From JAHJDS01 sp964569795 (lineage in GTDB: Bacteria > Desulfobacterota > Desulfarculia > Desulfarculales > JAHJDS01), in assembly GCA_964569795.1 (NCBI GenBank), contig CAZMVB010000003.1, positions 1-64,000 of the forward strand: DNA of 64,000 nucleotides, read 5' to 3'. The translations under genes were made by a program, and so were the position numbers. The notes beneath the pieces are model-generated. The model worked only from the letters and a program-made list of their open reading frames with translations. It was not told the origin of the DNA and ran no database searches. The stretch's first letter is position 1. Every line of letters begins with the position of its first letter. Positions 24,622 to 32,822 of the stretch are shown piece after piece.

Positions 24622-25005
24622 ATGGCGGATCGGAATAATTCGTCAAATAAAGGAGGCCCTGGCCGGATCGTGGACGAGGCCCGGGCCCGGCAGGCCGAAC
24701 GGGAAAAGACCTATCGCGAGCAGGCCCTCAAGCTCTTTCCCTGGGTCTGCGCCCGGTGCGGCCGGGAGTTTTCAGGCAAGAAGCTGCGCGAACTGACCGT
24801 CCACCACAAGGACCACAACCACGACAACAATCCGCCCGACGGCAGCAACTGGGAACTGCTCTGCCTCTACTGCCACGACAACGAGCACGCCCGGGATCAG
24901 GTGGCCGAGGGGTACGACCAGGCCGCGCCGGACGAACGGTCCCGGACGACCACCACCCACCGGCCATTCGCCGGACTCGATCAATTACTAAAGTCGAAAA
25001 AATAG
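24622..25005 (+). CDS. HNH nuclease, YajD-like
   Basis: 127 residues. Metal-site cysteines come as CARCG and LLCLYCHDNEH, and the catalytic HNH core is TVHHKDHNHDNNPPDGSNW, the YajD-type arrangement. The N-terminus is basic and disordered. A weak GAGG lies 8 bases before the ATG. The family is a small stand-alone HNH protein found widely on chromosomes, with DNA as the likely substrate; no methylase or mobile-element partner is adjacent. It follows the repeat A region. Confidence 0.88.
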   Translation: MADRNNSSNKGGPGRIVDEARARQAEREKTYREQALKLFPWVCARCGREFSGKKLRELTVHHKDHNHDNNPPDGSNWELLCLYCHDNEHARDQVAEGYDQAAPDERSRTTTTHRPFAGLDQLLKSKK

Positions 25006-25072
25006 CAACGCCCAGACGCAATCGACCGGCGACGACTCGACCTTCACCCGGCGATAAAAATTTGGCCCTAGA

Positions 25073-26221
25073 TTAGAATCGCCCCAAAATCTCGCGGGCC
25101 ACGATCAGCTTTTCCATCTCGCGGGTGCCCTCGTAAATCTCCAGGATCTTGGAGTCGCGGTAGAACCGCTGGACGTCGGTCTCGGCCAGGTAGCCGTAAC
25201 CGCCGTGGAGCAGGACCGCCTCGTCGGCGGCGATGACCGCGTTGCGGGCCGAAAACCACTTGGCCATGGCCGTCAGGGCGTGATCGGGCGTGCCCTGATC
25301 GGTCAGCCAGGCCGCCTTCTGATACATCAGCCGGGCCGCCTCGACGCTGGTCGCCATCTCGGCCAGCTTGAGCTGGGTGGCCTGAAAGGCGGCCAGGGGC
25401 TGACCGAACTGGACCCGGGACTTGGCGTGTTTCATGCTCCGCTCCAGGCAGCCCCGGGCCAGGCCCACCCCCTGGGCGCAGATGTGGAGCCGGGTGTGGT
25501 TCAGAAAGCCCATGACCTGATAGAAGCCCTGGCCCTCCTGGCCGATCAGGTTTTCCACCGGGGCCCGGACGTTGTTCAGGGAAATCTCGGCCGTGTCCGA
25601 GGCCCGGATGCCCAGCTTGCCCCTGAGCTTGGTGGCCTGATAGCCCGGCTGATCGCTCTCGATCATGATGATCGAGAAGCGGCGATGACGGTCGTAGTTG
25701 TCCGGGTCGGTCTGGCAGAACAGGACTATATGGCTGGCCAGGGTGCCGTTGGTGATGAAGATCTTCGAGCCGTTGATGACCCACTCGTCGCCGTCGCGCA
25801 CGGCGGTGGTTACGGCCTGGGTCACGTCCGAGCCGGCGTCGGGCTCGGTGATGGCGCAGGCGACCAGCGCCTCGCCGGCGCAGAAGGAGGGCAGCCACTT
25901 CTGCTTCTGCTCCTCGGTCCCGTAGAGCAGGATCATCTCCGAGCCAAAGGTGGTCGAGGTGATCGCCTGCCCGATACCCGGGTCCACCGCCCAGAACTCC
26001 TCGTTGATCAGGCAGAACTCGAGAAAGCCGAAGCCCGGGCCGCCGTACTCCTCGGGGATGAACATCCCGACGAACCCCAGGTCGCAGGCCTGGCGCCACA
26101 GGTCCTGATCGAATTTTTCGTCACGGTCGAACTCGAAGGCCCGCTCGGTGAATTCGCCCTGGGCGAACTCCCGGGCCGCCTTGATGATGTCCTGGTGCTC
26201 GGCGGTGAGCCTGAAGTCCAT
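25073..26221 (-). CDS. Acyl-CoA dehydrogenase
   Basis: 382 residues from the ATG at 26221 (GGGAGG upstream). It is an FAD enzyme that makes the alpha-beta double bond in acyl-CoA and passes electrons to ETF. Family signatures are present: LVACAITEPDAGSDVTQA for FAD/substrate binding, GSKIFITNGTLA, and the C-terminal GYGYLAETDVQRFYRDSKI with IYEGTREMEKL, where the glutamate of Y-E-G-T is the usual catalytic base of short/medium-chain members. Chain-length preference cannot be read. It could in principle process glutaryl-CoA from the catabolic cluster at 33-48 kb, but nothing in the sequence shows that. Confidence 0.93.
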   Translation of the reverse strand: MDFRLTAEHQDIIKAAREFAQGEFTERAFEFDRDEKFDQDLWRQACDLGFVGMFIPEEYGGPGFGFLEFCLINEEFWAVDPGIGQAITSTTFGSEMILLYGTEEQKQKWLPSFCAGEALVACAITEPDAGSDVTQAVTTAVRDGDEWVINGSKIFITNGTLASHIVLFCQTDPDNYDRHRRFSIIMIESDQPGYQATKLRGKLGIRASDTAEISLNNVRAPVENLIGQEGQGFYQVMGFLNHTRLHICAQGVGLARGCLERSMKHAKSRVQFGQPLAAFQATQLKLAEMATSVEAARLMYQKAAWLTDQGTPDHALTAMAKWFSARNAVIAADEAVLLHGGYGYLAETDVQRFYRDSKILEIYEGTREMEKLIVAREILGRF

Positions 26222-26298
26222 GGAGGCCTCCCTGTCGATTTTCGAATCGGGCCAGCTTACATCAATTTTCCGGTGACGGCAAACCAGATGGGAAATCT

Positions 26299-27927
26299 TC
26301 AGTCCAAGGCGACACGGAGATAGTCGTGCTTGAGCAGCCACAGCACGTGGCCGGCGACGGCCTCCGGGTCCTGGTCCGGCAGGGCCGCGATCAGGTCGGC
26401 CAGGCCGGCCCCTGATTCGTCCACCAGGGCCACGATCCGCCCCAAAATTTCGGGATCGATCCAGGGTAAGAGATCGGCGTACACGGGCGGCGGCGTACCC
26501 GACGCCAGGAGTTCGCGGCCCCAGGGGCCAAGGCTCAGGGGGGTGTCGGCGGGCAATTGATGCGACCAGTACGGTCCGAAGACCTGATCAAAGTCCAGTC
26601 GAAAGGGGTCCGCCATTTCCTCGGCCGCCGTTTTTTGTGCCTGGGCCTGGGCCTTGAGTTCGGCCCACATTTGGTCGTACTGGTCGATGACCCGTTCCCA
26701 GGCGAACATCTCTTCGGCCCGGGTCCGGGCCGCCCGGCCCATCTTCCGGCGCAGGCCCTCGTCCTCGATCAACCGCGCCAGGCGATCGGCCATGACCTCG
26801 GGCAAGACGGCCGTGGTCTGGGCCAGGACCAGCTGGCTGATGGTGTCGGGCAGGAGGGTGGACAGTTCGCTCAGGCCCCCATGACACGGGGCCGACAGGG
26901 TGGGCACCAGGAAACCGGTCTCGCCGCCTATGACCAGGTCCCGGTAGCCGTCGAAGTCCGAGGCGACCACCGGCCGGCCGCAGGCCATGGCCTCGATGAT
27001 CGTCAGGCCGAATGTCTCCTGGACGTTGTCCGAGGGCGAGACAAAGACGTCGGCCGCGGCGTACAGATCGGTTTTTTTGTCCTCGGGCAGGTTGGGCTTG
27101 AGCTTGACCTGTCCGGACAGGCCCATCTCGGCCGCCTGGCGCCCCAGGGCGGCGGCGTAGCCCTCCTGATCGCCCCCGGCCAGGACCAGGACCGGGGATT
27201 GGCCGGGCAGCCGTTGTTTCAGTTCGATCATGACCTTGAGCAGCGGTCCCAGGTCCATCTTGTCGAAATAGGTGAACCGGCCCAGGCCGGCGATGACGGG
27301 GGTCTGGCGGGCCAGGCCCAGCCGGTCCCGGGCCGCGGCCTGGTCTTGGGGCCGATAGTGCTCCACGTCCACCCCCAGGGGGATGCGCCGCACCTGGCCG
27401 GGGTAGGCCGGCGGCCCGTTCAGGAACGGGGCCAGATTTCGCCCCAGGGCGTCCAGGCCGCGCCGCACCACCTCGGCCGCGGTCCGGCTGGTGGCCACCA
27501 CCGCGTCGAACGGCCGGGCCCCGGGCAGGAGACGGCGGAGGTGATCGGCAAAGATCTGGCGGTAATTCAGGGAATGGGTCACCGCCGTCAGGGGCGTGGC
27601 CGGGGCGTACTTGCGGCGCAGATAAAACAGGGCCGGGGTGAAGCTGGACAGGTCCGAGGCGTGAAGGGCCGTGTAGTCGGTTTGGACCAGCCGGGGAACC
27701 AGTTCGGACAGGGTGTACAGGCCGACCCGCTCCGGGCGGTCGGCCCCGGCCAGGACCGTCTCCTGGAATCGGTTCCTGATGAAGACCGTGGGGAAGAACA
27801 GATCGATCCGGTCGGCCCGGGATCGGGCCAGGAGGGCCTGGATAAAGGTGGCGTTGGCCGCGAAACGGCCCAGGGGAATGCGGGAGTAGAGGACCTCGTT
27901 AAAGGCGCTCAGGTAGCCGACGATCAC
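26299..27927 (-). CDS. Glycosyltransferase, GT4-like (GT-B fold)
   Basis: 542 residues from a GTG with GGGGGAGGA upstream. The GT-B C-terminal domain is plain: VIAGLGRFTYFDKMDL, VLVLAGGDQEGY, LKPNLPEDKKTDLYAAADVF, VSPSDNVQETFGLTIIEAMA (E-x7-E motif) and ASDFDGYRDLVIGGETGFLV. Donor is probably a nucleotide sugar. The last 120 residues, after FAWERVIDQYDQMWAEL, form an extra helical domain with a winged-helix-like end (VAGHVLWLLKHDYLRVAL) that is not part of the core enzyme. Acceptor unknown. No polysaccharide cluster surrounds it. Confidence 0.85.
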   Translation of the reverse strand: MIVGYLSAFNEVLYSRIPLGRFAANATFIQALLARSRADRIDLFFPTVFIRNRFQETVLAGADRPERVGLYTLSELVPRLVQTDYTALHASDLSSFTPALFYLRRKYAPATPLTAVTHSLNYRQIFADHLRRLLPGARPFDAVVATSRTAAEVVRRGLDALGRNLAPFLNGPPAYPGQVRRIPLGVDVEHYRPQDQAAARDRLGLARQTPVIAGLGRFTYFDKMDLGPLLKVMIELKQRLPGQSPVLVLAGGDQEGYAAALGRQAAEMGLSGQVKLKPNLPEDKKTDLYAAADVFVSPSDNVQETFGLTIIEAMACGRPVVASDFDGYRDLVIGGETGFLVPTLSAPCHGGLSELSTLLPDTISQLVLAQTTAVLPEVMADRLARLIEDEGLRRKMGRAARTRAEEMFAWERVIDQYDQMWAELKAQAQAQKTAAEEMADPFRLDFDQVFGPYWSHQLPADTPLSLGPWGRELLASGTPPPVYADLLPWIDPEILGRIVALVDESGAGLADLIAALPDQDPEAVAGHVLWLLKHDYLRVALD

Positions 27928-28050
27928 CGCGTCCTCCCCCCTCGGGCCCGTTGGTCCGGAACCTCCCCGGACCGACGGTGGAAGGGCGCCTCGGTCGGCG
28001 GTCGGCCGAGGGCGGCGGACGCCTGTGGTCGGCCTGGGCCCCGGGGAGGG

Positions 28051-28266
28051 TCAGCGGACCTGGAAGCAGCGGACCCGGCTCAGGTCCTCGATGTCCTGGA
28101 GCTCGCCCTGGATGGTCGGGGACATGGGGTCGCCGCCCAGGCCCACCCGGCCGCAGGAGCAGAAGATCAGTTCCGGGGTATCGTCCCGCACTTCCAGGGT
28201 ATCACCACAGTGGCGGCACCGCAGTCGATGCTGATAGACCTGGCGGCCTCGTTGCTGAGGATACAT
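28051..28266 (-). CDS. Small zinc-ribbon protein, 71 residues
   Basis: The start at 28266 (MYPQQRGRQVYQHRL) is preferred over the longer frame because the promoter -10 lies at 28308-28303, inside that frame. Two cysteine pairs, CRHCGDTLEV and IFCSCGRVGLGGDP, form a probable zinc ribbon, followed by a short acidic helix and VRCFQVR. It resembles small cytoplasmic zinc-ribbon proteins of unknown function. Monocistronic by its own promoter. Confidence 0.65.
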   Translation of the reverse strand: MYPQQRGRQVYQHRLRCRHCGDTLEVRDDTPELIFCSCGRVGLGGDPMSPTIQGELQDIEDLSRVRCFQVR

Positions 28267-28302
28267 GTTCAACCCCGTTGTGGACCCTTGTTGACCGGTT
28301 AA

Positions 28303-28331
28303 ACTATATCCTAGTCCGCCACTGTTGTCCA
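28303..28331 (-). promoter_or_regulatory. Sigma-70 type promoter of the zinc-ribbon gene
   Basis: Minus strand TGGACA (28331-28326), 17 bases, TATAGT (28308-28303): five of six matches at each hexamer. Confidence 0.7.
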
Positions 28332-28344
28332 GGCTCAAAACCGA

Positions 28345-28368
28345 GAAACGGCAATTTTTTGCCGTTTC
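28345..28368 (-). terminator. Hairpin downstream of the isoaspartyl methyltransferase gene
   Basis: Perfect 10-base stem GAAACGGCAA/TTGCCGTTTC with an AT loop, 44 bases past the stop. The T run after it on the minus strand is weak (TCGGTTTT), so termination is plausible but not certain. Confidence 0.45.
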
Positions 28369-28411
28369 GAAAAAAATAACAGTCCTAAATAGTTACGCGA
28401 CATTTGACCCC

Positions 28412-29149
28412 TCAGCGGACGCCCCGGACCATGGGCACGAACCGGACCATCATCAGCGTCCGCTGGCTGACTCTGCCCTGACGGTCCTTGGTCACCAGGA
28501 TCAGTCGCTGCACCCCGAACACGGGCCCGACCGGGGCCACCAGGCGGCCGCCCGGGGCCAGTTGTTCGACCAGGGTCCGGGGCAGTCGGGGCGGGGCGCA
28601 GGTCAGGATGATGGCCTGGAAGGGGGCCTCGCCGGGCCAGCCCTGATAGCCGTCCCCGCACCGGACCCGGACGTTGCGGTAACCCAGTTTATGGAGGCGT
28701 TCCCGGGCGCTGCGGCAGAGGGCAATGACGATCTCGATGGAATAGACCTTCCTGGCCAGGCGGGCCAGGACGGCGGCCTGATAGCCCGAGCCGGTGCCGA
28801 TCTCCAGGACCTTTTCGTTGCCCGTGAGCCTCAGGGCCTCGGTCATGGCGGCCACGATATAGGGCTGGGAAATGGTCTGACCGTGGCCGATGGGCAGCGG
28901 CCCGTCATGGTAGGCCGAGGAGCGGTACCTCTCGGGAACGAACAGGCGCCGCTTCACGGCGCGCATGGCCGCCAGGACCCTGGGGTCCCGGACGCCCCGG
29001 GCCTCGATCTGGGAGGCGACCATATCCCGGCGCAGGCGGGCGTAGTCCCGGCCTCCGGCGGCGACCTCCGGGCACAGGCCCCAGGCCAGCACCCCGCCCA
29101 AGATGGCCAGGGCCGGGCCGACCCGTCTCATCTCAGATGGATTTCTCAC
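28412..29149 (-). CDS. pcm: Protein-L-isoaspartate O-methyltransferase, apparently exported
   Basis: About 245 residues from GTG 29149 (or ATG 29131). It uses S-adenosylmethionine to methylate isoaspartyl residues and starts their repair. The PCMT core is complete: RDMVASQIEARGVRDPRVL, YHDGPLPIGHGQTISQPYIV, the SAM loop VLEIGTGSGYQAAVLA, VRCGDGYQGWP and APPRLPRTLVEQLAPGGRLV. Unusually it has an N-terminal hydrophobic segment (VGPALAILGGVLAWGLC, then P-E-V-A-A-G), which looks like a signal or lipoprotein-like leader. Periplasmic action is inferred from that; where SAM would come from is unclear. Upstream on the same strand is the phosphodiester glycosidase gene, 61 bases away. Confidence 0.9.
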   Translation of the reverse strand: MRNPSEMRRVGPALAILGGVLAWGLCPEVAAGGRDYARLRRDMVASQIEARGVRDPRVLAAMRAVKRRLFVPERYRSSAYHDGPLPIGHGQTISQPYIVAAMTEALRLTGNEKVLEIGTGSGYQAAVLARLARKVYSIEIVIALCRSARERLHKLGYRNVRVRCGDGYQGWPGEAPFQAIILTCAPPRLPRTLVEQLAPGGRLVAPVGPVFGVQRLILVTKDRQGRVSQRTLMMVRFVPMVRGVR

Positions 29150-29210
29150 CGGAATCCCCTCTGGTTATGGGCCGTTGCCGATAGCTCATCCGGTCCCGGC
29201 CCCGCCGGGG

Positions 29211-30029
29211 TCACCTCCGGCGCCGGTGGATGACGGCCAGCAGCACCGGGACCGAATCGAATCCCTCGACATGGAAGCGATGTCGGCCGATCCGGACCGA
29301 CATCTGGGTCGAGCGCCCGCCGTCCAGGTTGAGCAGATCGCGGACGTTGAATCCGGGCCGCTTGAAGATGGCCTGGACCTCGGCCAGGGACAGGCCGCCG
29401 GTCAGCCCCTCGGTCACGGCCAGGAGCAACCGGCCGGAGCGGTCCACCGCCGCCAGCGAGCGCCGGTGGCGATGTACCGGGTCTTTCACCCCGATGGTCG
29501 GCCGTCCCCGGGCGATGAGCCGGGGCCAGGATTGAATGGCCGTCCAGACCCGGTCGTCCCGGAAGCGGCTGACGTGGGTGATGCCCACCCGGCCCGGGCA
29601 ATACCACAGTACCCCGGAATTGATCCGCCGCTTGAGGTGGATTTTCCGTCCCCGCTGGATGACCAGACCCAGGGGCCGCCCGGCCCGGTTGAAGAAATTG
29701 GCGTTGATCACCGCCACGGCCCGCCCGAGTCTGGCCAGGGCCTGACTGGCCGTGGCCGACTCGGAGATGTAAACCACCTCCAGGCCGAAATACCGGGGAT
29801 CGAAGCGATAGACCCGGAGGGTGGCCGTGAACAGGCCCTGGGGGCGGGTCAGCTTGACCCGGCGCCACCGGATGCCGCGGCCCAGCCATTGCCAGCCGGT
29901 GTCCGTCACTCCCGGCCCGGCGGCCCGGGAAACACCCGGGACAACGAGCAGTGTCAGGGTCGCCGCCATCGCCGCCAGGGCCGACCATGAGGACAGAAAA
30001 CTCCATATCTTGTTGGGCGCGCCCCTCAT
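29211..30029 (-). CDS. Exported phosphodiester glycosidase (NAGPA/DUF2233) family protein
   Basis: 272 residues from the ATG at 30029 (GGGG upstream); the longer frame runs into the divergent gene and was discarded. The signal sequence is SALAAMAATLTLLVVPGVSRAA. The NAGPA-type domain shows VAVINANFFNRAGRPLGLVI, LAAVDRSGRLLLAVTEG, a short T-G-G-L-S-L-A-E helix and the hallmark LLNLDGGRSTQM. Family members cleave sugar-phosphodiester bonds or act on cell-wall glycans. The genomic neighbours give no substrate. An arginine-rich C-terminus ends the protein. Confidence 0.85.
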   Translation of the reverse strand: MRGAPNKIWSFLSSWSALAAMAATLTLLVVPGVSRAAGPGVTDTGWQWLGRGIRWRRVKLTRPQGLFTATLRVYRFDPRYFGLEVVYISESATASQALARLGRAVAVINANFFNRAGRPLGLVIQRGRKIHLKRRINSGVLWYCPGRVGITHVSRFRDDRVWTAIQSWPRLIARGRPTIGVKDPVHRHRRSLAAVDRSGRLLLAVTEGLTGGLSLAEVQAIFKRPGFNVRDLLNLDGGRSTQMSVRIGRHRFHVEGFDSVPVLLAVIHRRRR

Positions 30030-30093
30030 CGCCCCATAGTATGTCCCCGTGCCCGGGAGAAGTAAAGTCCTTTGGCCCCCCTTGGCCCTGGTG

Positions 30094-30099
30094 TATAAT
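30094..30099 (+). promoter_or_regulatory. Consensus -10 box giving a probable leaderless transcript
   Basis: TATAAT at 30094-30099, six bases before the GTG at 30106, so transcription should begin on or next to the start codon. A weak TTGGCC lies 16 bases further upstream as -35. Confidence 0.6.
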
Positions 30100-30105
30100 C
30101 CGGTC

Positions 30106-31926
30106 GTGTCGCCATTGACGAGCATCGATCCCCGCCTCTCCCGGGACGACGTCCGCTGTCTGCCCATCCTCCACGGCTGTCTGGAATCGGCCCTGGCGGT
30201 GCGGCGCTGCTTTGAGGAATATCGTCCCCGGGCCGTGGCCGTGGAACTGCCGCCCACCCTGGGCAAGACGTTCGCCAAGGCGGTCGAGCGGCTGCCCCTG
30301 CTGAGCGTGGTCTATTACGAACGGCGGGACGGCGAGCTGGTCTATCTGCCGGTCGAGGTGACAGACGGGGTGACCGAGGCCGTCCGGCTGGCCCGGGAGC
30401 AGGGTCTGCCCTGTCACTTCATCGACCGGGACACCGAGGATTACGGCCGCTTTGACGACTTTTTGCCGGACCCCTACGCCACCACCCGGATCGGGTATCT
30501 CGCCTACTGCAGCCTGTACGGGTCCGTCCCCCGCGAGGCGGCGGGCCCCGAGGACGACCTGCGGGAGGCGGTCATGGCCTGGCATCTCCAGGAAATGCGG
30601 GGGAAGGACGACCGGGTCCTGTTCGTCTGCGGCCTGGTCCACTACCCCGGGGTCATGGCCCGCCTCGATAGTCCCGCGGCCCGGCCTTTGGAGCGCCTCC
30701 AGCGCCCCGGGGTCCAATTGGCCCACCTGGCCGAGGAGTCGTCCCGGGAAGTATTGTCCGAGCCGGGCTTTTTCGCCGGCCAATACGAGAGGTCGCGGTC
30801 CGAGGGGCCGGCGGCCGGCCTGGACCGGCTGCAGATGCAGGAAGAGCTGTGGGCCCTGGCCGCCCGGCGGCACCTCAAGCAGAACCGGGAGGAACTGAGC
30901 GCCGCCGCCTGGGGCGTCCTGCGCCGGTTCACCCGCAACTACGCCCTGATCACCGGCCGGTTGACCCCCAACCTGTATCAGCTCGTCATCGGCGCCCGGG
31001 GGGCGGCCGGGGACGACTTCGCCTACGAGGTCTGGGACGAGGCCAGCCGCTACCCCTGGCAGACCGATGAGCCCGGCCTGCCCGTGCTCCGATTGAGCGG
31101 CGACGACCTGTGGCTGGATCAGCGCCGGATCAGGTTCCACCGCCGCCTGAAAAGCCTCCGGACCCGGCTGATGCCGGTCCCGGTCAAGGCCCGCCCCCGC
31201 GAGAAATTCCCCGGCCAGTGGGACGTGAACTGGGACCGGGTCAACGTCTGCTCCTGGCCGCCCGAGGACGTGGTCCTCGAGGACTTCGGCGAGTACCTCA
31301 AAAAGCGGGCCACCGGCATGCTCAGCGCCGAGAACAAGCGGACGGTCCCCTTCACCACCTCGCTCCTGGACGGCCTGGACCTGCGCGAGACCATCCGGCG
31401 CTGGGTCGAGGGCAAGATCTTCGTGTTCGAGCAGCGCCGGATCAGCGGCCGGGTCGGCTCGGTCGTGGTCATCTTTGACGAGGACCCGGACGACGACCGG
31501 TTCCCCTGGAAGCTGACCTGGCTGGGCGAGCACGCCCAGGAGTCGGACATGGCCTTTTACGCCACGCCCGTGGGGCAGGCCATGGTCGGTCCCGGCATCT
31601 CCAGGTGCCACCACGGCGGGTTCATGCTGACCTATCCCCCCTTGAGGGTGTACGACGTCTGGGCCGACCGGTTTTTCGACCAGGCCCGGGACAAACCCGA
31701 GCGGCTGCTCCTGGCCGGCATCGACTACAGCCAGGAAAAATACATCGTTTTCGTGGCGGCCAAGCCGCCGCCGCCCCGGATGAAGCATTTGGCCGAGCGC
31801 CTGGGCAAGCAGGTGGTCTATCTCCCCCTGGGGTCCTTTTCGCCCCAGATGCTCAAGCGCTTCCAGACCTTTCACGTCCTGGCCGGGCACAAGGTCCGTC
31901 GCTACGCCCGGGACTACATCAGATGA
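30106..31926 (+). CDS. Unknown protein, 606 residues, TraB-like N-terminus
   Basis: The GTG at 30106 is chosen because a TATAAT box ends six bases before it. The N-terminal part (residues 15-60: LPILHGCLESALAVRRCFEE, RPRAVAVELPPTLG) resembles the TraB/ChaN-like or DUF5682-like opening, in which a protein scans for a His near a strand and then an E-L-P/E-G-P-P turn. The rest is a large cytoplasmic protein with no membrane helix. It has a conserved-looking RVLFVCGLVHYPGVM (again a His after a strand), tryptophan-rich central parts and a C-terminal LLAGIDYSQEKYIVFVA. It overlaps the start region of the hydrolase gene downstream, suggesting co-expression. Function unknown. Confidence 0.75.
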   Translation: MSPLTSIDPRLSRDDVRCLPILHGCLESALAVRRCFEEYRPRAVAVELPPTLGKTFAKAVERLPLLSVVYYERRDGELVYLPVEVTDGVTEAVRLAREQGLPCHFIDRDTEDYGRFDDFLPDPYATTRIGYLAYCSLYGSVPREAAGPEDDLREAVMAWHLQEMRGKDDRVLFVCGLVHYPGVMARLDSPAARPLERLQRPGVQLAHLAEESSREVLSEPGFFAGQYERSRSEGPAAGLDRLQMQEELWALAARRHLKQNREELSAAAWGVLRRFTRNYALITGRLTPNLYQLVIGARGAAGDDFAYEVWDEASRYPWQTDEPGLPVLRLSGDDLWLDQRRIRFHRRLKSLRTRLMPVPVKARPREKFPGQWDVNWDRVNVCSWPPEDVVLEDFGEYLKKRATGMLSAENKRTVPFTTSLLDGLDLRETIRRWVEGKIFVFEQRRISGRVGSVVVIFDEDPDDDRFPWKLTWLGEHAQESDMAFYATPVGQAMVGPGISRCHHGGFMLTYPPLRVYDVWADRFFDQARDKPERLLLAGIDYSQEKYIVFVAAKPPPPRMKHLAERLGKQVVYLPLGSFSPQMLKRFQTFHVLAGHKVRRYARDYIR

Positions 31927-31937
31927 TGGAGCCAGTC

Positions 31938-32759
31938 ATGCCGCCTGACCGGACCTTGACCCTGGCCTTGATCCAGATGCGGGTGACCGGGTCCCCGGAC
32001 CAGAACCGGGCCCGGGCCCGGGACTTCTTGCGTCAGGCCAAGGAGGCCGGGGCCGACCTGGCCGTGCTGCCCGAGATGTTCGTCTGCCCCTACGAGCAGG
32101 ACCGCTTTCCAGAGTTCGCCGAAAGGCTGGAGGGTGGCCCCACGGCCCGGATGCTGAGTAACGCGGCAGCCGAACTTCAGATGGGCGTGGTCGGAGGGAG
32201 CCTGCCCGAGCGGGACGAGACCGGGCGAATATATAACACCTCGCCCGTGTTCGACCCCACGGGCCGGATGATCGCCCGGCACCGCAAGCTCCATCTGTTC
32301 GACGTGGATCTTCCCGGGATGCGCTTCTTCGAATCGACGACCCTCAGCGCCGGGGACCGGCTGACCGTCTTTGATCTGCTGAGCTGGCGGATAGGGCTGG
32401 GGGTCTGCTACGACGTCCGGTTTCCCGAGCCGTGGCGGCTGATGGCCCTTAAAGGGGCCGAGCTGATGGTCTTGCCCGGGGCCTTCAACCCGGTCACCGG
32501 ACCGGCCCACTGGGATCTGGTGCTCAAGTCACGGGCGATCGAGAACACGGTCTATGTGGCCGGCGTGTCCCCGGCCCCGACCCCGGGGGCCGTGTATCAG
32601 GCCTGGGGCCACTCCAAGCTGATCGATCCCCTGGGCGAGATCGTCGCCAGCCTGGACCGGGAAGAGGGCATGGTCCTGGGCCGGATCGACAAGACCCGGA
32701 TCGAGGACGTCCGGAAGCGCCTGCCCGTGCTCGCCCAGCGCCGAACCGACCTCTACTAA
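31938..32759 (+). CDS. Carbon-nitrogen hydrolase, Nit2/omega-amidase-like
   Basis: 273 residues from the ATG at 31938 (GGAG 6 bases ahead; ATGs at 31923 and 31926 are alternatives). The nitrilase-fold catalytic triad is complete: Glu in LAVLPEMFVCPYE, Lys in ARHRKLHLFDVD and Cys in LGVCYDVRFPE. The sequence around the cysteine and the LPGAFNPVTGPAHWDLV stretch are closest to Nit2/omega-amidase members, which hydrolyse alpha-ketoglutaramate-type amides. It overlaps or abuts the unknown gene upstream and converges with the nicotinamidase gene at a shared hairpin. Confidence 0.92.
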   Translation: MPPDRTLTLALIQMRVTGSPDQNRARARDFLRQAKEAGADLAVLPEMFVCPYEQDRFPEFAERLEGGPTARMLSNAAAELQMGVVGGSLPERDETGRIYNTSPVFDPTGRMIARHRKLHLFDVDLPGMRFFESTTLSAGDRLTVFDLLSWRIGLGVCYDVRFPEPWRLMALKGAELMVLPGAFNPVTGPAHWDLVLKSRAIENTVYVAGVSPAPTPGAVYQAWGHSKLIDPLGEIVASLDREEGMVLGRIDKTRIEDVRKRLPVLAQRRTDLY

Positions 32760-32796
32760 AAAAACGATTGCCCCGCTTGTGGCGGCGGGGCAATCG
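32758..32796 (-). terminator. Terminator of the nicotinate catabolic operon
   Basis: Stem GATTGCCCCGC/GCGGGGCAATC with an 8-base loop; on the minus strand it is followed by seven T residues. It lies after the last gene of the minus-strand operon. Confidence 0.9.
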
Positions 32797-32822
32797 CTTG
32801 GGTTTGTCCGGAAAAAATCAGG

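Noticed and set aside
28325..29233. Plus-strand ORF across the pcm gene
   Set aside because: Antisense shadow; the minus-strand frame contains the full PCMT motif set.
29146..31890. Minus-strand ORF of 914 codons
   Set aside because: Antisense to the unknown 606-residue gene and out of frame with the phosphodiester glycosidase gene; no recognisable domain, proline/glycine-rich as expected for a shadow.
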